Shown piece by piece: positions 50,237 to 59,080 of a stretch of 63,022 nucleotides of DNA. Each line of letters opens with the position of its first letter. Position 1 is the first letter of the stretch. The notes beneath the pieces were generated by a model. That model was given only the letters and a program-made list of their open reading frames with translations. It ran no database searches and had not been told where the DNA came from. The stretch covers positions 1-63,022 of the IMG/VR virus record IMGVR_UViG_3300037504_000243. One strand, written 5' to 3'. Origin of the DNA: a virus. The position numbers and the translations under genes were made by a program.

Positions 50237-51751
50237 CTATCCTTGTATCTCCTCAACCACCTTACCCAATTCGAACGGTTTTACAAACTCCACCGCTTGC
50301 TTAAACCATCCTGGTAAAAACTTACTCTTGACAAACCATTGAGCATTCAAATCAGGTATAACATTCACACACCAATCAGCCTCACTTCTAATGCCTCTAC
50401 CACAGGTCTGGACCAGATTTACCGCCGCTACATACTCACTCCATCCTTTGTTCTCCTTGGCCAACCTCTTAGCACTCTCAGTACCAGTATGGGGAAACGG
50501 CACCTTGCACACAATCTGGAACCGACACTCCTCAAAAGGGAAATCATACCCAGTCATAACCACCGGACTCACCAACACCGCGTTGCTCTCGCTTTCTCTC
50601 CACCGCCTAACAACAACATCAACATTACTCCGGTTATGGGTAACCAGTCGATCGTTGTCTATGTTATCCATGATCAAGTCCCGCCGGCTATACGAGATAG
50701 TATGTATCACACCCTTCAATCCTTGTAGTTTATTCAACGTCTGCCTGATCGCGTTCAACCACAACATCAACTCCGACTCACTGGACCGGTAACTCACTCT
50801 TGCCCCTGGTACTATAAACAACCGTCTATTTTTGCGCGGGAAAGTATTAGCCATCTGTATATACGTACTCTCTATCCCCAACATTTCAAGCGCCGCCTCA
50901 CTGACAGTGGCCGACGTAACCACCAACTTAGTCACACTCTCACCAAATACCTCCTCTCGTTTAATCATCTGGTTATACTTGGCCACCTTAGTCGGTACAA
51001 TATCCAACCTCTTACCTACCTTCTCCTTGACCCAGCTATGGTCCACACGTTCTAACTTAGCCAGCTTGAGGTCTAGCTTTTTATGGTCGAGGTTATGTTT
51101 ACTGAGTGTCGCCCGTATCGCCTTTGCTTTCATAGAGACCTCACTAACCCCAACACTCTCCAACTCTCTCGCTACCTCCCCTTCAATCGCTTTGTCATAA
51201 CTTAACGACACCGTCAACGCATTCACCATCTGACCAAACAAATCATGGCCTTCATCACACACCACTACATCCCGGTCCCCCAACTCCACCCCGGTAAACC
51301 AGAAAGCGTAGTTAGTCACAACAATCTGGGCAGCTTGCGCCTCACGCAACTTGTCAAAGTACTCACACCCTCCATCGACAAACTCACACTTTTTACCTAC
51401 GATACAAGGACCGTCACTACAACTCTTCCCTTTGACCAACCTACACATATAGTTACTCCGCCCTTTAATAACCACCACCTGGTCACCAAAGTCCTTCAAT
51501 ATCTGGTCTTGTAGCAGTTTGGTAGTAGTCAACACGACACCCCGCTTATCAGCCAACACTAGATACCCTATATACAACAACGACTTACCGAACCCAGTCG
51601 GGCAATTCAACGTCAAGTTACTCCACTTATTCTCCAGCATCCAGTTCAACAACCGCGCTTGTTCACATCTCCACTTTTTAAAGTTCAACCCGACAAACTC
51701 AGGATCAGGTAACGACACCGGTCTATCTGGTACTACACAAACTGCACACAT
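50237..51751 (-). CDS. Fe-S superfamily 2 helicase (XPD/DinG-like)
   Basis: A 504-residue helicase. NCPTGFGKSLL is Walker A, VVVCDEGHDLF the DEAH-type Walker B (DEGH), and VVTSATVSEAALEML motif III. Between I and II, four Cys (YMCRLVKGKSCSDGPC, KKCEFVDGGC) fit the Fe-S cluster of XPD/DinG enzymes. The C-terminus has VQTCGRGIRSEAD (motif VI). It is the only clear helicase here and may serve replication. Confidence 0.87.
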   Translation of the reverse strand: MCAVCVVPDRPVSLPDPEFVGLNFKKWRCEQARLLNWMLENKWSNLTLNCPTGFGKSLLYIGYLVLADKRGVVLTTTKLLQDQILKDFGDQVVVIKGRSNYMCRLVKGKSCSDGPCIVGKKCEFVDGGCEYFDKLREAQAAQIVVTNYAFWFTGVELGDRDVVVCDEGHDLFGQMVNALTVSLSYDKAIEGEVARELESVGVSEVSMKAKAIRATLSKHNLDHKKLDLKLAKLERVDHSWVKEKVGKRLDIVPTKVAKYNQMIKREEVFGESVTKLVVTSATVSEAALEMLGIESTYIQMANTFPRKNRRLFIVPGARVSYRSSESELMLWLNAIRQTLNKLQGLKGVIHTISYSRRDLIMDNIDNDRLVTHNRSNVDVVVRRWRESESNAVLVSPVVMTGYDFPFEECRFQIVCKVPFPHTGTESAKRLAKENKGWSEYVAAVNLVQTCGRGIRSEADWCVNVIPDLNAQWFVKSKFLPGWFKQAVEFVKPFELGKVVEEIQG

Positions 51752-51792
51752 AATTACTACTACCTCTCTACTACCTATTGATCACATGTTGA

Positions 51793-54465
51793 TTATTGAT
51801 AGTCAACCAACTCACCCCAACTAGGCCCCACTTTGGCGTCGACCAACAACGGCACCGACAACCTCACAGCCGACTCCATGACACTGGTCTGTAACAACAC
51901 CCAGTCATCCAACATCTCCTCTCTCACCTCGAAAACCAGATCGTCATGTATCTGAATCAACGGCCTGGCCCACTCACCCCAAACATCTCTTAACCCCCAT
52001 AGCTGCCCCATCGCCTCCTTAATAATCCCCGCCGCTCCCATCTGTATCTGAGCATTCCCGGCTTGCCTTTCCGCCGCCTCTCGGACATTATCAATACAAC
52101 TCCTAACTCCTGGTAAAAACCTGCACCGACCAAACATATCCTTGACATACCCGTACCTCCTCGCTTGCCTCACCCCCTCTTTCATATACCTGGCCACCCC
52201 ATAGTAAACTTTAAACCACCGGTCAATTAAATCCTGACACCTGTCCACCGGCCAGTCTTTCTCACTAGCACCCCCTTCAACCATCGTATCTCTCAACCCA
52301 ACCCCGCTAATACCATACAGTATCCCGAACCCAACCCGTTTAGCCGGGTACCTATGTTCCTTGTCGTCTACCTGGTCTAGTGGTATCTCAAACATCCTGG
52401 CCGCTGTCTCCTTGTGTATGTCCAGGTTATCCAAAAAAACTTTTAACATCACCTCGTCTTGACTACAATGTGCCGCCACCCTCATCTCCACTTGACTGTA
52501 ATCAGCTGACACCATTACCCAACCATCCGTTGCCACAAACCCTTTACGGATCAACTTACTGTGACTGGTCCTGGTTGGTATCGCCATTAGGTTGGGACTA
52601 CTACAACTCAACCTCCCAGTGTCGACCTTGGTCACTCTCCAAGTACTCCGCACCCGACCATCACTGTCCGCTTTGTCTGCCAGTTTCAAACAGAAATCGC
52701 TATTCAGTTTGTTCAAGTGTCTCCACTTGGTAATCATACCCACCACCGGATTACTACCCTCTAACCGACTCAACACTTTTGAACTAGTACTGCTCTCACC
52801 GCCCTTTGTCTTCTTATACACTGGCAACCTCAACCTCTTATACAACAACTCCCCCACTTGCTGCGTTGACTGAGGGTTAACCACACCCATGCCCAACCCC
52901 TCGGTCACCTTATCTATATCCTTCTTGACACTCTCAATCTCTTTGACCAACTCTCTACTACTCTCCTCCATCCTAGTCCTACTAACTCTCACCCCGTCTC
53001 TCATCATCTGGGCAACCATACCCATGATCCCCATATCTCGCTTAAACGTTCCCACCATACCCACATCATCAACTTTCCCCCTTAGTATGGGATATAACCG
53101 TATTGTCATATCAGCATCCTGAGCCGCGTAATGCACCGCCTCACCCCTATCGACATCACACAACTCTCCCTCGGCCATCTCACCTAGCACCTCCTCAACC
53201 ACCTCTACCCCAGTCATCGCCCTCCACTTACCTCTAACATCCACTTCCTCGCCCTCATCGACCCACTTCTGCCACTGATTACTCAATAACCTAGCCACTT
53301 TTTTCTTGATGTTCTGAGGTTGACTCACCTTACCGCTCGGACCAACCACTGGTTCAGGGTCCTTCCACTCCCTCTCCACAACACTTGCTAGGTAACTCAT
53401 TGCTAACGTGTGACTAGCCCCACCAACTACATCGCTGTAGTCTCTCATCAATACCTTCAAGTGCCGGTATGCTAGGTCTTTCAACCCCTGTGGTTCAGAC
53501 TGTAGTAGATACGCTATAACCATAGTATCCTCCGGGTTAGCCACCTGCACCCCCATGATATCCAGGACATTCAAATCGTACAACACATTGTGAATAACAG
53601 TGACAACACTTTCCCTACTAGTAACTTCCCCGACAGCCTTAACCGCCTCGACATCCTCAGCCATAACCACAGTGGCAGTACCAGGATTAACACTGTAACT
53701 CAGACACCATGGCCCGCCTCTAGCCCACTCGGTATCCACCGCCACCACCTTACATCCACTTAACTCGTCTCTCACTTCCTCCGCTGTCCTGACCACCCGG
53801 TAATCACCTTTCACTCTAACTGGATTGACAACTTCAACCTCACCCTTGACCAACCCTTTCAATACTTGATAGTCGTCTTGTATCTTGTGCATGTTCGCGT
53901 TATTATGTAACCCCGCCGCCGGATGTATCGTAGGCAAAACCCATACCTTGCCAACCTCCCCGCTCCCACACAAACTACAACCATCTCCCGCGTTATTCAA
54001 CCACCTACACACCGGGCAGTCAACCTCCCTTACCACTCCATGCTCTCGACCTAGATCAACCTTACCCCCACATAACCACTCACTAGCCGGTTTACCCACA
54101 CCAACCAGACACAACGGCGGGGTACTGAACTCAGTTAACTCCAGCACCAACCTCATCACACACTGTTGTATTTCACTTTGCTTAGGGTCTCGGTTACCTG
54201 GAGGTTGACATTTGACCAGGTTAGTGACATAGCAATCTTCCCGTTGAAGCCTGGCTATCTGCAGGTACCGGTCCAGCTCCATCCCCGCCGCACCTACAAA
54301 CGGACGGCCTAACATATCCTCAGTCTTACCCGGCGCTTCACCCACCAACACCACTACAGGGTTATCGCTTCCTTCACCTTTAACCACGCTACCACTAAGT
54401 CCACAACCCTTACTATTACCGCAAACTCTCACGCTTACCTCCATGACAATACACTGACAGCACAC
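51793..54465 (-). CDS. Uracil-DNA-glycosylase/DNA polymerase I fusion
   Basis: An 890-residue protein (or 883 from ATG 54444). Residues ~1-205 are a family-4-like uracil glycosylase: LVGEAPGKTEDMLGRPFVGAAG, Cys pairs for Fe-S, and LPTIHPAAGLHN. Residues ~235-470 form the 3'-5' exonuclease (AVDTEW, HNVLYDLNVL, YAAQDADMTIRLY). The rest is family A polymerase: SADYSQVEMRVAAH (motif A), RYPAKRVGFGILYGISGVG (motif B with Phe), QIHDDLVFEV (motif C; the usual HDE is HDD). It could couple uracil removal with synthesis. Confidence 0.92.
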   Translation of the reverse strand: MCCQCIVMEVSVRVCGNSKGCGLSGSVVKGEGSDNPVVVLVGEAPGKTEDMLGRPFVGAAGMELDRYLQIARLQREDCYVTNLVKCQPPGNRDPKQSEIQQCVMRLVLELTEFSTPPLCLVGVGKPASEWLCGGKVDLGREHGVVREVDCPVCRWLNNAGDGCSLCGSGEVGKVWVLPTIHPAAGLHNNANMHKIQDDYQVLKGLVKGEVEVVNPVRVKGDYRVVRTAEEVRDELSGCKVVAVDTEWARGGPWCLSYSVNPGTATVVMAEDVEAVKAVGEVTSRESVVTVIHNVLYDLNVLDIMGVQVANPEDTMVIAYLLQSEPQGLKDLAYRHLKVLMRDYSDVVGGASHTLAMSYLASVVEREWKDPEPVVGPSGKVSQPQNIKKKVARLLSNQWQKWVDEGEEVDVRGKWRAMTGVEVVEEVLGEMAEGELCDVDRGEAVHYAAQDADMTIRLYPILRGKVDDVGMVGTFKRDMGIMGMVAQMMRDGVRVSRTRMEESSRELVKEIESVKKDIDKVTEGLGMGVVNPQSTQQVGELLYKRLRLPVYKKTKGGESSTSSKVLSRLEGSNPVVGMITKWRHLNKLNSDFCLKLADKADSDGRVRSTWRVTKVDTGRLSCSSPNLMAIPTRTSHSKLIRKGFVATDGWVMVSADYSQVEMRVAAHCSQDEVMLKVFLDNLDIHKETAARMFEIPLDQVDDKEHRYPAKRVGFGILYGISGVGLRDTMVEGGASEKDWPVDRCQDLIDRWFKVYYGVARYMKEGVRQARRYGYVKDMFGRCRFLPGVRSCIDNVREAAERQAGNAQIQMGAAGIIKEAMGQLWGLRDVWGEWARPLIQIHDDLVFEVREEMLDDWVLLQTSVMESAVRLSVPLLVDAKVGPSWGELVDYQ

Positions 54466-54542
54466 TATACAGTATACTGCATAACTATTACCAGCACCTC
54501 ACATAAACAACCACCACTCCAACTACATCATTACCAGTACTA

Positions 54543-55031
54543 CTACCCCTCCTCCTTCAACAAATACCCATACCTCGAATACACTGCTTGCCGACACGAC
54601 TCCCGCCAGTACCCCTCCGGCATATTATTGATCTGGTTCAACACTGTCACCACCAACCGCTTAGCCTCCTGACTAGCACCTCTAGACAGAAACATTGACA
54701 CGGTATCACTCATCCGGTTAACCACGTCCTCAGTCTCTCTCTTACTCTGTTCTTCTCTAAGTATCTCATTAATAACATCCACCTCAGCCATCACGCTCTT
54801 AATCCTCACCCCCTCTTGTGAGTCCAGCCATTTCAAATGCCGTATCAACGCATGTCTAATCAAGTCCCCGCGTGTTCTATACGGGAAAACCTTGCTAGAC
54901 ATCACTCTCTCGATCTGACCTAGTACTTGCGGCTGACACCTTACCCACAACCTCTCACTGTGTCCCTTCGCGTCACTAGCCGGGACGTTAAAACCATCTC
55001 CATTTACCTCATTCTCATCACTCATTGACAT
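54543..55031 (-). CDS. Ribbon-helix-helix-type DNA-binding protein
   Basis: About 162 residues from ATG 55031 (or 55025); the longer ORF lacks a site. RLWVRCQPQVLGQIERVM and YRTRGDLIRHALIRHLKWL look like a ribbon and two helices of the RHH/CopG fold. The C-terminal ~90 residues are helical. Next to an XRE repressor gene; probably a regulator or partition-like factor. Confidence 0.65.
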   Translation of the reverse strand: MSMSDENEVNGDGFNVPASDAKGHSERLWVRCQPQVLGQIERVMSSKVFPYRTRGDLIRHALIRHLKWLDSQEGVRIKSVMAEVDVINEILREEQSKRETEDVVNRMSDTVSMFLSRGASQEAKRLVVTVLNQINNMPEGYWRESCRQAVYSRYGYLLKEEG

Positions 55032-55115
55032 ACCCCGTACTGATATGAGTGTTAACGTTTCACGCTCCAAACAATTACAACAACTAGTCACTAATGACAG
55101 CACTAGTGATAGTAA

Positions 55116-55313
55116 CTAGTTCAACTTGATAAACTTTTTCACGAACTCATCCAGGCTCATACCCAGAGACTTTGCCAACCGTACAGCTATAGGTAGACTA
55201 GGAACTCTCTTCCCTCCTAATATCCTCCCCACATACGTACGGTTAATCTTCGTATCTCTAGCCACCTGTGAAATATTAATCTCGCTCAGTTTCGTTTTGA
55301 CCATCCTCATCAC
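55116..55313 (-). CDS. XRE/Cro-type repressor
   Basis: A 65-residue protein. INISQVARDTKINRTYVGRILGG is a clear helix-turn-helix and AVRLAKSLGMSLDEFVKKF completes the Cro/CI fold. It overlaps the preceding gene and lies next to the iteron region. It may regulate the early operon. Confidence 0.82.
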   Translation of the reverse strand: MMRMVKTKLSEINISQVARDTKINRTYVGRILGGKRVPSLPIAVRLAKSLGMSLDEFVKKFIKLN

Positions 55314-55620
55314 CTACCTCTCTCATTACCGGAGGGGGGCCACCTTTACCGCCACCTGTTCTACAAGGAGGTCGGTCCTTCGCAGTCCCATTTGCCTTGG
55401 CCACTGCATCTAAAGCCTTAATGCGTTCCTCCTGCCTCTCCAGCTTTTTCAACAACAAGTCCAACAACACCACACTATTGGGGACAAAGGTCAGGTCCTG
55501 GTTCACGTCGTCCGTTGTCTCAGCCTGGTAGTCCCTCCAGAACTTCACCATCCTATCCCTGAGATTCTCGATGTCAACCGACTCCTCGTGTGGGTTACGA
55601 CGCCCATCATCTTCACTCAT
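55276..55620 (-). CDS. Hypothetical protein at head of the regulator operon
   Basis: A 114-residue charged protein. NLRDRMVKFWRDYQAETTDD and LLLKKLERQEERIKALDAVAK are helical, followed by a Gly/Pro-rich segment. ATG 55620 follows AAAGGAGCGG and a promoter at 55654-55682. Overlaps the XRE gene by 38 bases. Unknown. Confidence 0.65.
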   Translation of the reverse strand: MSEDDGRRNPHEESVDIENLRDRMVKFWRDYQAETTDDVNQDLTFVPNSVVLLDLLLKKLERQEERIKALDAVAKANGTAKDRPPCRTGGGKGGPPPVMREVGDEDGQNETERD

Positions 55621-55653
55621 AATACCGCTCCTTTATTTTTTATTTCTCCAATT

Positions 55654-55682
55654 ATTCTACTACTACTGAACGTGCCTGTCAA
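55654..55682 (-). promoter_or_regulatory. Sigma70-type promoter (minus strand)
   Basis: TTGACA (55677-55682), 17-base spacer and TAGAAT (55654-55659) on the minus strand, just upstream of the gene ending at 55276. The start of the regulator and polymerase operon. Confidence 0.8.
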
Positions 55683-56348
55683 GTCATAAAATATTCTGAC
55701 TTCAAACAACACCACATCACAACACCCACTCTCACTTATACCCCCAACACCACCACACCACCACCGACCATACCACTACCGACCACAACATATTGTGGTC
55801 ACCTCGATATTTAACTCTCAATCTGTAACTCTGGTACTGTATTTTACACAATAACAGTAAACCGGAGTAACTGACAGACACATAGTTTTACTCTCTATTC
55901 GTAACCCCGATTGAATTATATCAACCACTTATCTCAATTTTGTCACTTGTCACACTGTCACTTGTCACTTGTCACAGCCTCAACGCCCGCAAACATGCAT
56001 GGTTGACACCTTGTCACCTTGTCACTTGTCACACCTCAAGCTGTGACAAGTGACAAAAATCGAAACTTTGTTTCGAATCCCCACATATCAACCACTTATC
56101 TCAATTTTGTCACTTGTCACACTGTCACTTGTCACACTGTCACTTGTCACAGCAAGTGCTGTGCTACATGTACTCTTATATATATATAATGGTACTACTT
56201 TGACTCGACTAAATAGACACACTAATTGAAGCACAACATATAGCCAATGTCTGTACCTCCATCACTATCCCCATCTCAATCATAAACACCTCAACATCTT
56301 ACCCCTGAAATCCAGTACCGCCCACCACAATCGCCTCTATAAACAATC
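55683..56348. other. Gene-free iteron region: candidate replication origin
   Basis: About 16 copies of TGTCAC or its complement lie at 55941-55975 (five), 56012-56036 (three), 56043-56055 (two inverted) and 56108-56150 (six). A perfect 51-base direct repeat beginning ATATCAACCACTTATC occurs at 55918-55968 and 56085-56135. An alternating TATATATATAAT tract lies at 56177-56190. Iterons plus an AT-rich tract beside the clamp and polymerase operons suggest an origin, or a cooperative operator. No ORF with a good start is present. Confidence 0.65.
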
Positions 56349-56386
56349 AGGCGGTCAACCTATACAATCATATAGGTCAACCGCCT
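56349..56386 (-). terminator. Hairpin terminator of the clamp gene
   Basis: AGGCGGTcaACCTATA (56349-56364) pairs with TATAGGTcaACCGCCT (56371-56386): two 7-base stems with a symmetrical CA/CA internal loop and six-base loop. It follows the clamp stop on the minus strand. Confidence 0.65.
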
Positions 56387-56434
56387 AATGTCTCTCTCAG
56401 GCGACCACAGCGCCTCGGTTAGTTTATATTACTG

Positions 56435-57379
56435 TTACATCTTGACCGGCATCACTACCAGCTCGATCTCAGCAAAAGACCCATGCTCACCTACTGGGGT
56501 TTCCTCTAGGTTAGCGATAACCATAGGCCCGCCTTTGTCGTCGAACCACAACCCGACCTCGCTTTCTGTCTGGTCCATCGCTTTCAACCCCGGTAACAGA
56601 TATTTTTGCTGCACCCCAAACGGACCACTAGGTAGCCAACTACCCAACTCCGACAGTTGAACTGTCTCATAATACTTGACCGCTTGTTTGGGGTCGTCCG
56701 GTCTGGACTCTTGTATCTTGACTGCCACCGCTAACGGTTTCTCACTTCCCCTATCCACCACTGCGTACTTGTCACTGAAATCAAACACGGTCAGGTAACC
56801 GGCCGGGTGTTTCGGTTTGATCTCTTTCACTCGATCGACCACATTCAACAACGACGACAACAGGCATACATTGGGTCTTTTACCTTCACGCGGCGGTATT
56901 ACAAGGTCTAGGTCTGGGAACCTACCCGACTCTCTACCGGCATCAACATACACCTGACACCCGTCCCCGTACATAACCTCAATCACACCAACTCCCCCGG
57001 CATAACCTGGTTCGTATATCGTTACAATCCGTGAGTCATTCTTTTTACCCTTACCCGGCGCCTTCAACAACCTGAACACCTTGTCCACCTGTGTCGGTGT
57101 CACTACCACTGAACACTTGGAACCCTTAGTGTTATCATAATCGCGGGGTAAGTACTCACCTAACTTCAACCTCACACGACTTGCCGCGTGGCCATTAGTC
57201 GCCTCAAACCTCACCATGTTACCCTCTCTAGTAACCTGGATAACGTTTAGGTTGTACCTCGTTTCCTCTTTTGCAGTATAGTCAACCACCGGGGTTATCG
57301 CTCCTACAAACTCATCCCCCGACAGGGTAACTACACTGTCACCAAACAGTTCCGGCTTATTATCCATAGTCATATTCAT
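56435..57379 (-). CDS. DNA polymerase sliding clamp (DnaN-like)
   Basis: A 314-residue protein. FEATNGHAASRVRLKL matches the A-T-D-G-H-R pattern of beta clamps, FPDLDLVIP follows the usual FPD-x-x-x-v-P, and the end IELVVMPVKM is the beta-clamp terminus (Y-L-V-M-P-M-R-L). Slightly shorter than bacterial clamps (~370). AGGAGGTAATGA precedes ATG 57379. It would ring the DNA and tether the phage polymerase. A clamp with a PolA-type polymerase is unusual. Confidence 0.85.
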   Translation of the reverse strand: MNMTMDNKPELFGDSVVTLSGDEFVGAITPVVDYTAKEETRYNLNVIQVTREGNMVRFEATNGHAASRVRLKLGEYLPRDYDNTKGSKCSVVVTPTQVDKVFRLLKAPGKGKKNDSRIVTIYEPGYAGGVGVIEVMYGDGCQVYVDAGRESGRFPDLDLVIPPREGKRPNVCLLSSLLNVVDRVKEIKPKHPAGYLTVFDFSDKYAVVDRGSEKPLAVAVKIQESRPDDPKQAVKYYETVQLSELGSWLPSGPFGVQQKYLLPGLKAMDQTESEVGLWFDDKGGPMVIANLEETPVGEHGSFAEIELVVMPVKM

Positions 57380-57413
57380 TACCTCCTATTGTTTAATTGT
57401 ATCTATACCGTAT

Positions 57414-57743
57414 CTACACTGTATACCTTGACAACAACTCTCCAGTTAGGGTAAAGTGGTCTAGTACTGCTTGCGGCAACTTCTCCACCACGTCATCCCA
57501 TAACCACTTCATCCTAGTCCTTACGCTTTCAGGTAGGCACACAACCAGTAAGTCATCGCTGTCATCCCATACATGTTCAAACTCCGGGTCGTCTCCCGGC
57601 CAGCACTCTCTGGGGTCACCACTTACCCTACCTCTAGTCCCTGGCTCTACAGTATACTCCACGGTAACCACCCTGTGATACATAATCTCTGTGTCCTCAT
57701 CTTGTTCTATGAACACAACATCCAAGCTACCATACAACACCAT
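57414..57743 (-). CDS. Hypothetical protein
   Basis: A 109-residue acidic protein. TVEYTVEPGTRGRVSGDPRE and LLVVCLPESVRTRMKWLWDD. Its ATG overlaps the upstream stop (TAATG). No family recognised. Confidence 0.65.
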   Translation of the reverse strand: MVLYGSLDVVFIEQDEDTEIMYHRVVTVEYTVEPGTRGRVSGDPRECWPGDDPEFEHVWDDSDDLLVVCLPESVRTRMKWLWDDVVEKLPQAVLDHFTLTGELLSRYTV

Positions 57744-57991
57744 TACACCCCTTCACTCTCAGGTACCATAATCTCTATCCAGTGGGTGATAGTATTAGCC
57801 ACGTCATCAAACGGCCTCACACTCCCACACACCTCACAGTCATGGCTAAAGTTCCATTGTTCGTTAACATCATCCCAGTATATCAACGCAAGGAACGAGT
57901 AATACCCAGTAGTATATCCCACTAGGTACTCGTCTCCGTCTTTGGGTGGTTCGCCTTCAATCCATATCAAAGGGATTGTATTGTCAGTCAT
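57743..57991 (-). CDS. DUF551-like small protein
   Basis: An 82-residue protein. IWIEGEPPKDGDEYLVGYT, YWDDVNEQWNFSHD and ITHWIEIMVP fit the DUF551 pattern (P-x-x-G-x-x-x-L-V ... W ... T-H-W-x-x-x-P). A paralogue lies at 58202-58444. Function unknown. Confidence 0.7.
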   Translation of the reverse strand: MTDNTIPLIWIEGEPPKDGDEYLVGYTTGYYSFLALIYWDDVNEQWNFSHDCEVCGSVRPFDDVANTITHWIEIMVPESEGV

Positions 57992-58064
57992 ACTACTGCC
58001 TCCTTACTGACTCTGTTTAGTGTGCTTGTTCCAATCCTCGTAAACCCACCGGGTCCAATTGGCG

Positions 58065-58202
58065 TCAACCAGGTCCGCAAGCCTCGATTAATTCACGATC
58101 CGGGTTTGGGCCCATGATAATCTTGCCGATGTTGCCCGCGTAATCGATGGTCCCGCTATAGAAGTCTGTGCCGTTCGGTCTCGTTAGTTTGTATAAAACC
58201 AT
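58065..58202 (-). CDS. Tiny hypothetical protein
   Basis: About 45 residues from ATG 58202, which overlaps the stop of the next gene. YKLTRPNGTDFYSGTIDYAGNIG is beta-like. Just after its stop another frame encodes ADLVDANWTRWVYEDWNKH without a start, so this gene could be frame-shifted. Confidence 0.5.
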   Translation of the reverse strand: MVLYKLTRPNGTDFYSGTIDYAGNIGKIIMGPNPDRELIEACGPG

Positions 58203-58444
58203 TAGTCGTCCTCCGGCATGGGCACGGGGCTCCAGTGAGTTATATTCCATTGAGAATCAAGTTGAGTAGTTTCAAGCAGTTTTCCCTCGGAATGCATCCA
58301 ATATTTGAAAGAATCAGACCAATAAACCACAGATAGAAATGATCCCGATACATTATAAAGAGGGTTTGTTACACCCACAACCTTATAAGAAATCAAATAT
58401 TCCCTACCATCTTTGGGCGGCTCTCCCTTGCGCCATGTAAACAT
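58202..58444 (-). CDS. DUF551-like small protein (paralogue)
   Basis: An 80-residue protein similar to that at 57743: WRKGEPPKDGREYLISYK, VVYWSDSFKYWMHSEG and ITHWSPVPMP. Codon use looks different from the copy. Downstream of a clear terminator. Confidence 0.7.
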   Translation of the reverse strand: MFTWRKGEPPKDGREYLISYKVVGVTNPLYNVSGSFLSVVYWSDSFKYWMHSEGKLLETTQLDSQWNITHWSPVPMPEDD

Positions 58445-58476
58445 TTTTCGTTCTCTTTGTTAAAGTGTTATGTGAA

Positions 58477-58492
58477 GGGGCCTTGCGGCCCC
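58477..58492 (-). terminator. GC-rich terminator hairpin
   Basis: GGGGCC-TTGC-GGCCCC, a six-base perfect stem and four-base loop, seven bases past the stop of the 58499 gene on the minus strand. Confidence 0.7.
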
Positions 58493-58498
58493 ATAAAG

Positions 58499-58786
58499 TT
58501 AGTTGTTTAATAAATCGGCCACGGCCTGATAACCCGGATCGTCCTCGTTCCAGTTTTCAAAATTTTCGATATCGGTCTTGTTGATTATAACTGCGTAGTC
58601 ACGATTACGATCAGACCAGGAAACGTCATCCATCCAGGGGCCGGGAATAACCTCGATTTCTCCTGTATCCTGAAATATAATCAGGGTGGGGTCCATGACT
58701 CGGCTGTGGATCAGGTTTTCGATATGATCGGCCGATACCAGTTCGGGTTCGTCGTTGATTTTTTCTTCGCTGGTGATCTCCCGCAT
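58499..58786 (-). CDS. Hypothetical protein
   Basis: A 95-residue acidic protein. ADHIENLIHSRVMDPTLIIFQ and YAVIINKTDIENFENW. GAGGAGGTAATGAA precedes ATG 58786, and a promoter lies upstream. Not recognised. Confidence 0.65.
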   Translation of the reverse strand: MREITSEEKINDEPELVSADHIENLIHSRVMDPTLIIFQDTGEIEVIPGPWMDDVSWSDRNRDYAVIINKTDIENFENWNEDDPGYQAVADLLNN

Positions 58787-58811
58787 TTCATTACCTCCTC
58801 ACTACTCAATC

Positions 58812-58840
58812 ACTTTAACGTAACCCGGTGTGTCTGTCAA
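58812..58840 (-). promoter_or_regulatory. Sigma70-type promoter (minus strand)
   Basis: TTGACA (58835-58840), 17-base spacer and TAAAGT (58812-58817) on the minus strand. Same GCTTGACAGACAC surround as at 49285-49313. Drives 58499-58786. Confidence 0.7.
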
Positions 58841-58863
58841 GCACAAACACACCGGCAACTTAT

Positions 58864-59076
58864 TTACTCCTCTTTGTCAGTGAACCACCCAGACCAATCC
58901 TTGTCACTGCCACCTGTCAACACACAGACCACAATCATTCGCACCATCTCATCGGGAGTCTCACACCGGCCAAGAGATAAAAACCCGGACTGACCATTGA
59001 ACCAGTACAACCCTGGCCCATACCAGGTAGCTTTGACCTGTTTCAGTTGCTCACCCATCCACTCAGTGTCCACCAC
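58864..59076 (-). CDS. Hypothetical protein
   Basis: A 70-residue protein, start uncertain (GTG 59076, weak site). VKATWYGPGLYWFNGQSGFLS then a helical MVRMIVVCVLTGG. Not recognised. Confidence 0.5.
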   Translation of the reverse strand: MVDTEWMGEQLKQVKATWYGPGLYWFNGQSGFLSLGRCETPDEMVRMIVVCVLTGGSDKDWSGWFTDKEE

Positions 59077-59080
59077 ACTG

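Noticed and set aside
55930-56150. Repeats resembling a CRISPR array
   Set aside because: Units are only 6-7 bases, spacing is irregular, orientation changes, and there are no unique spacers or cas genes.
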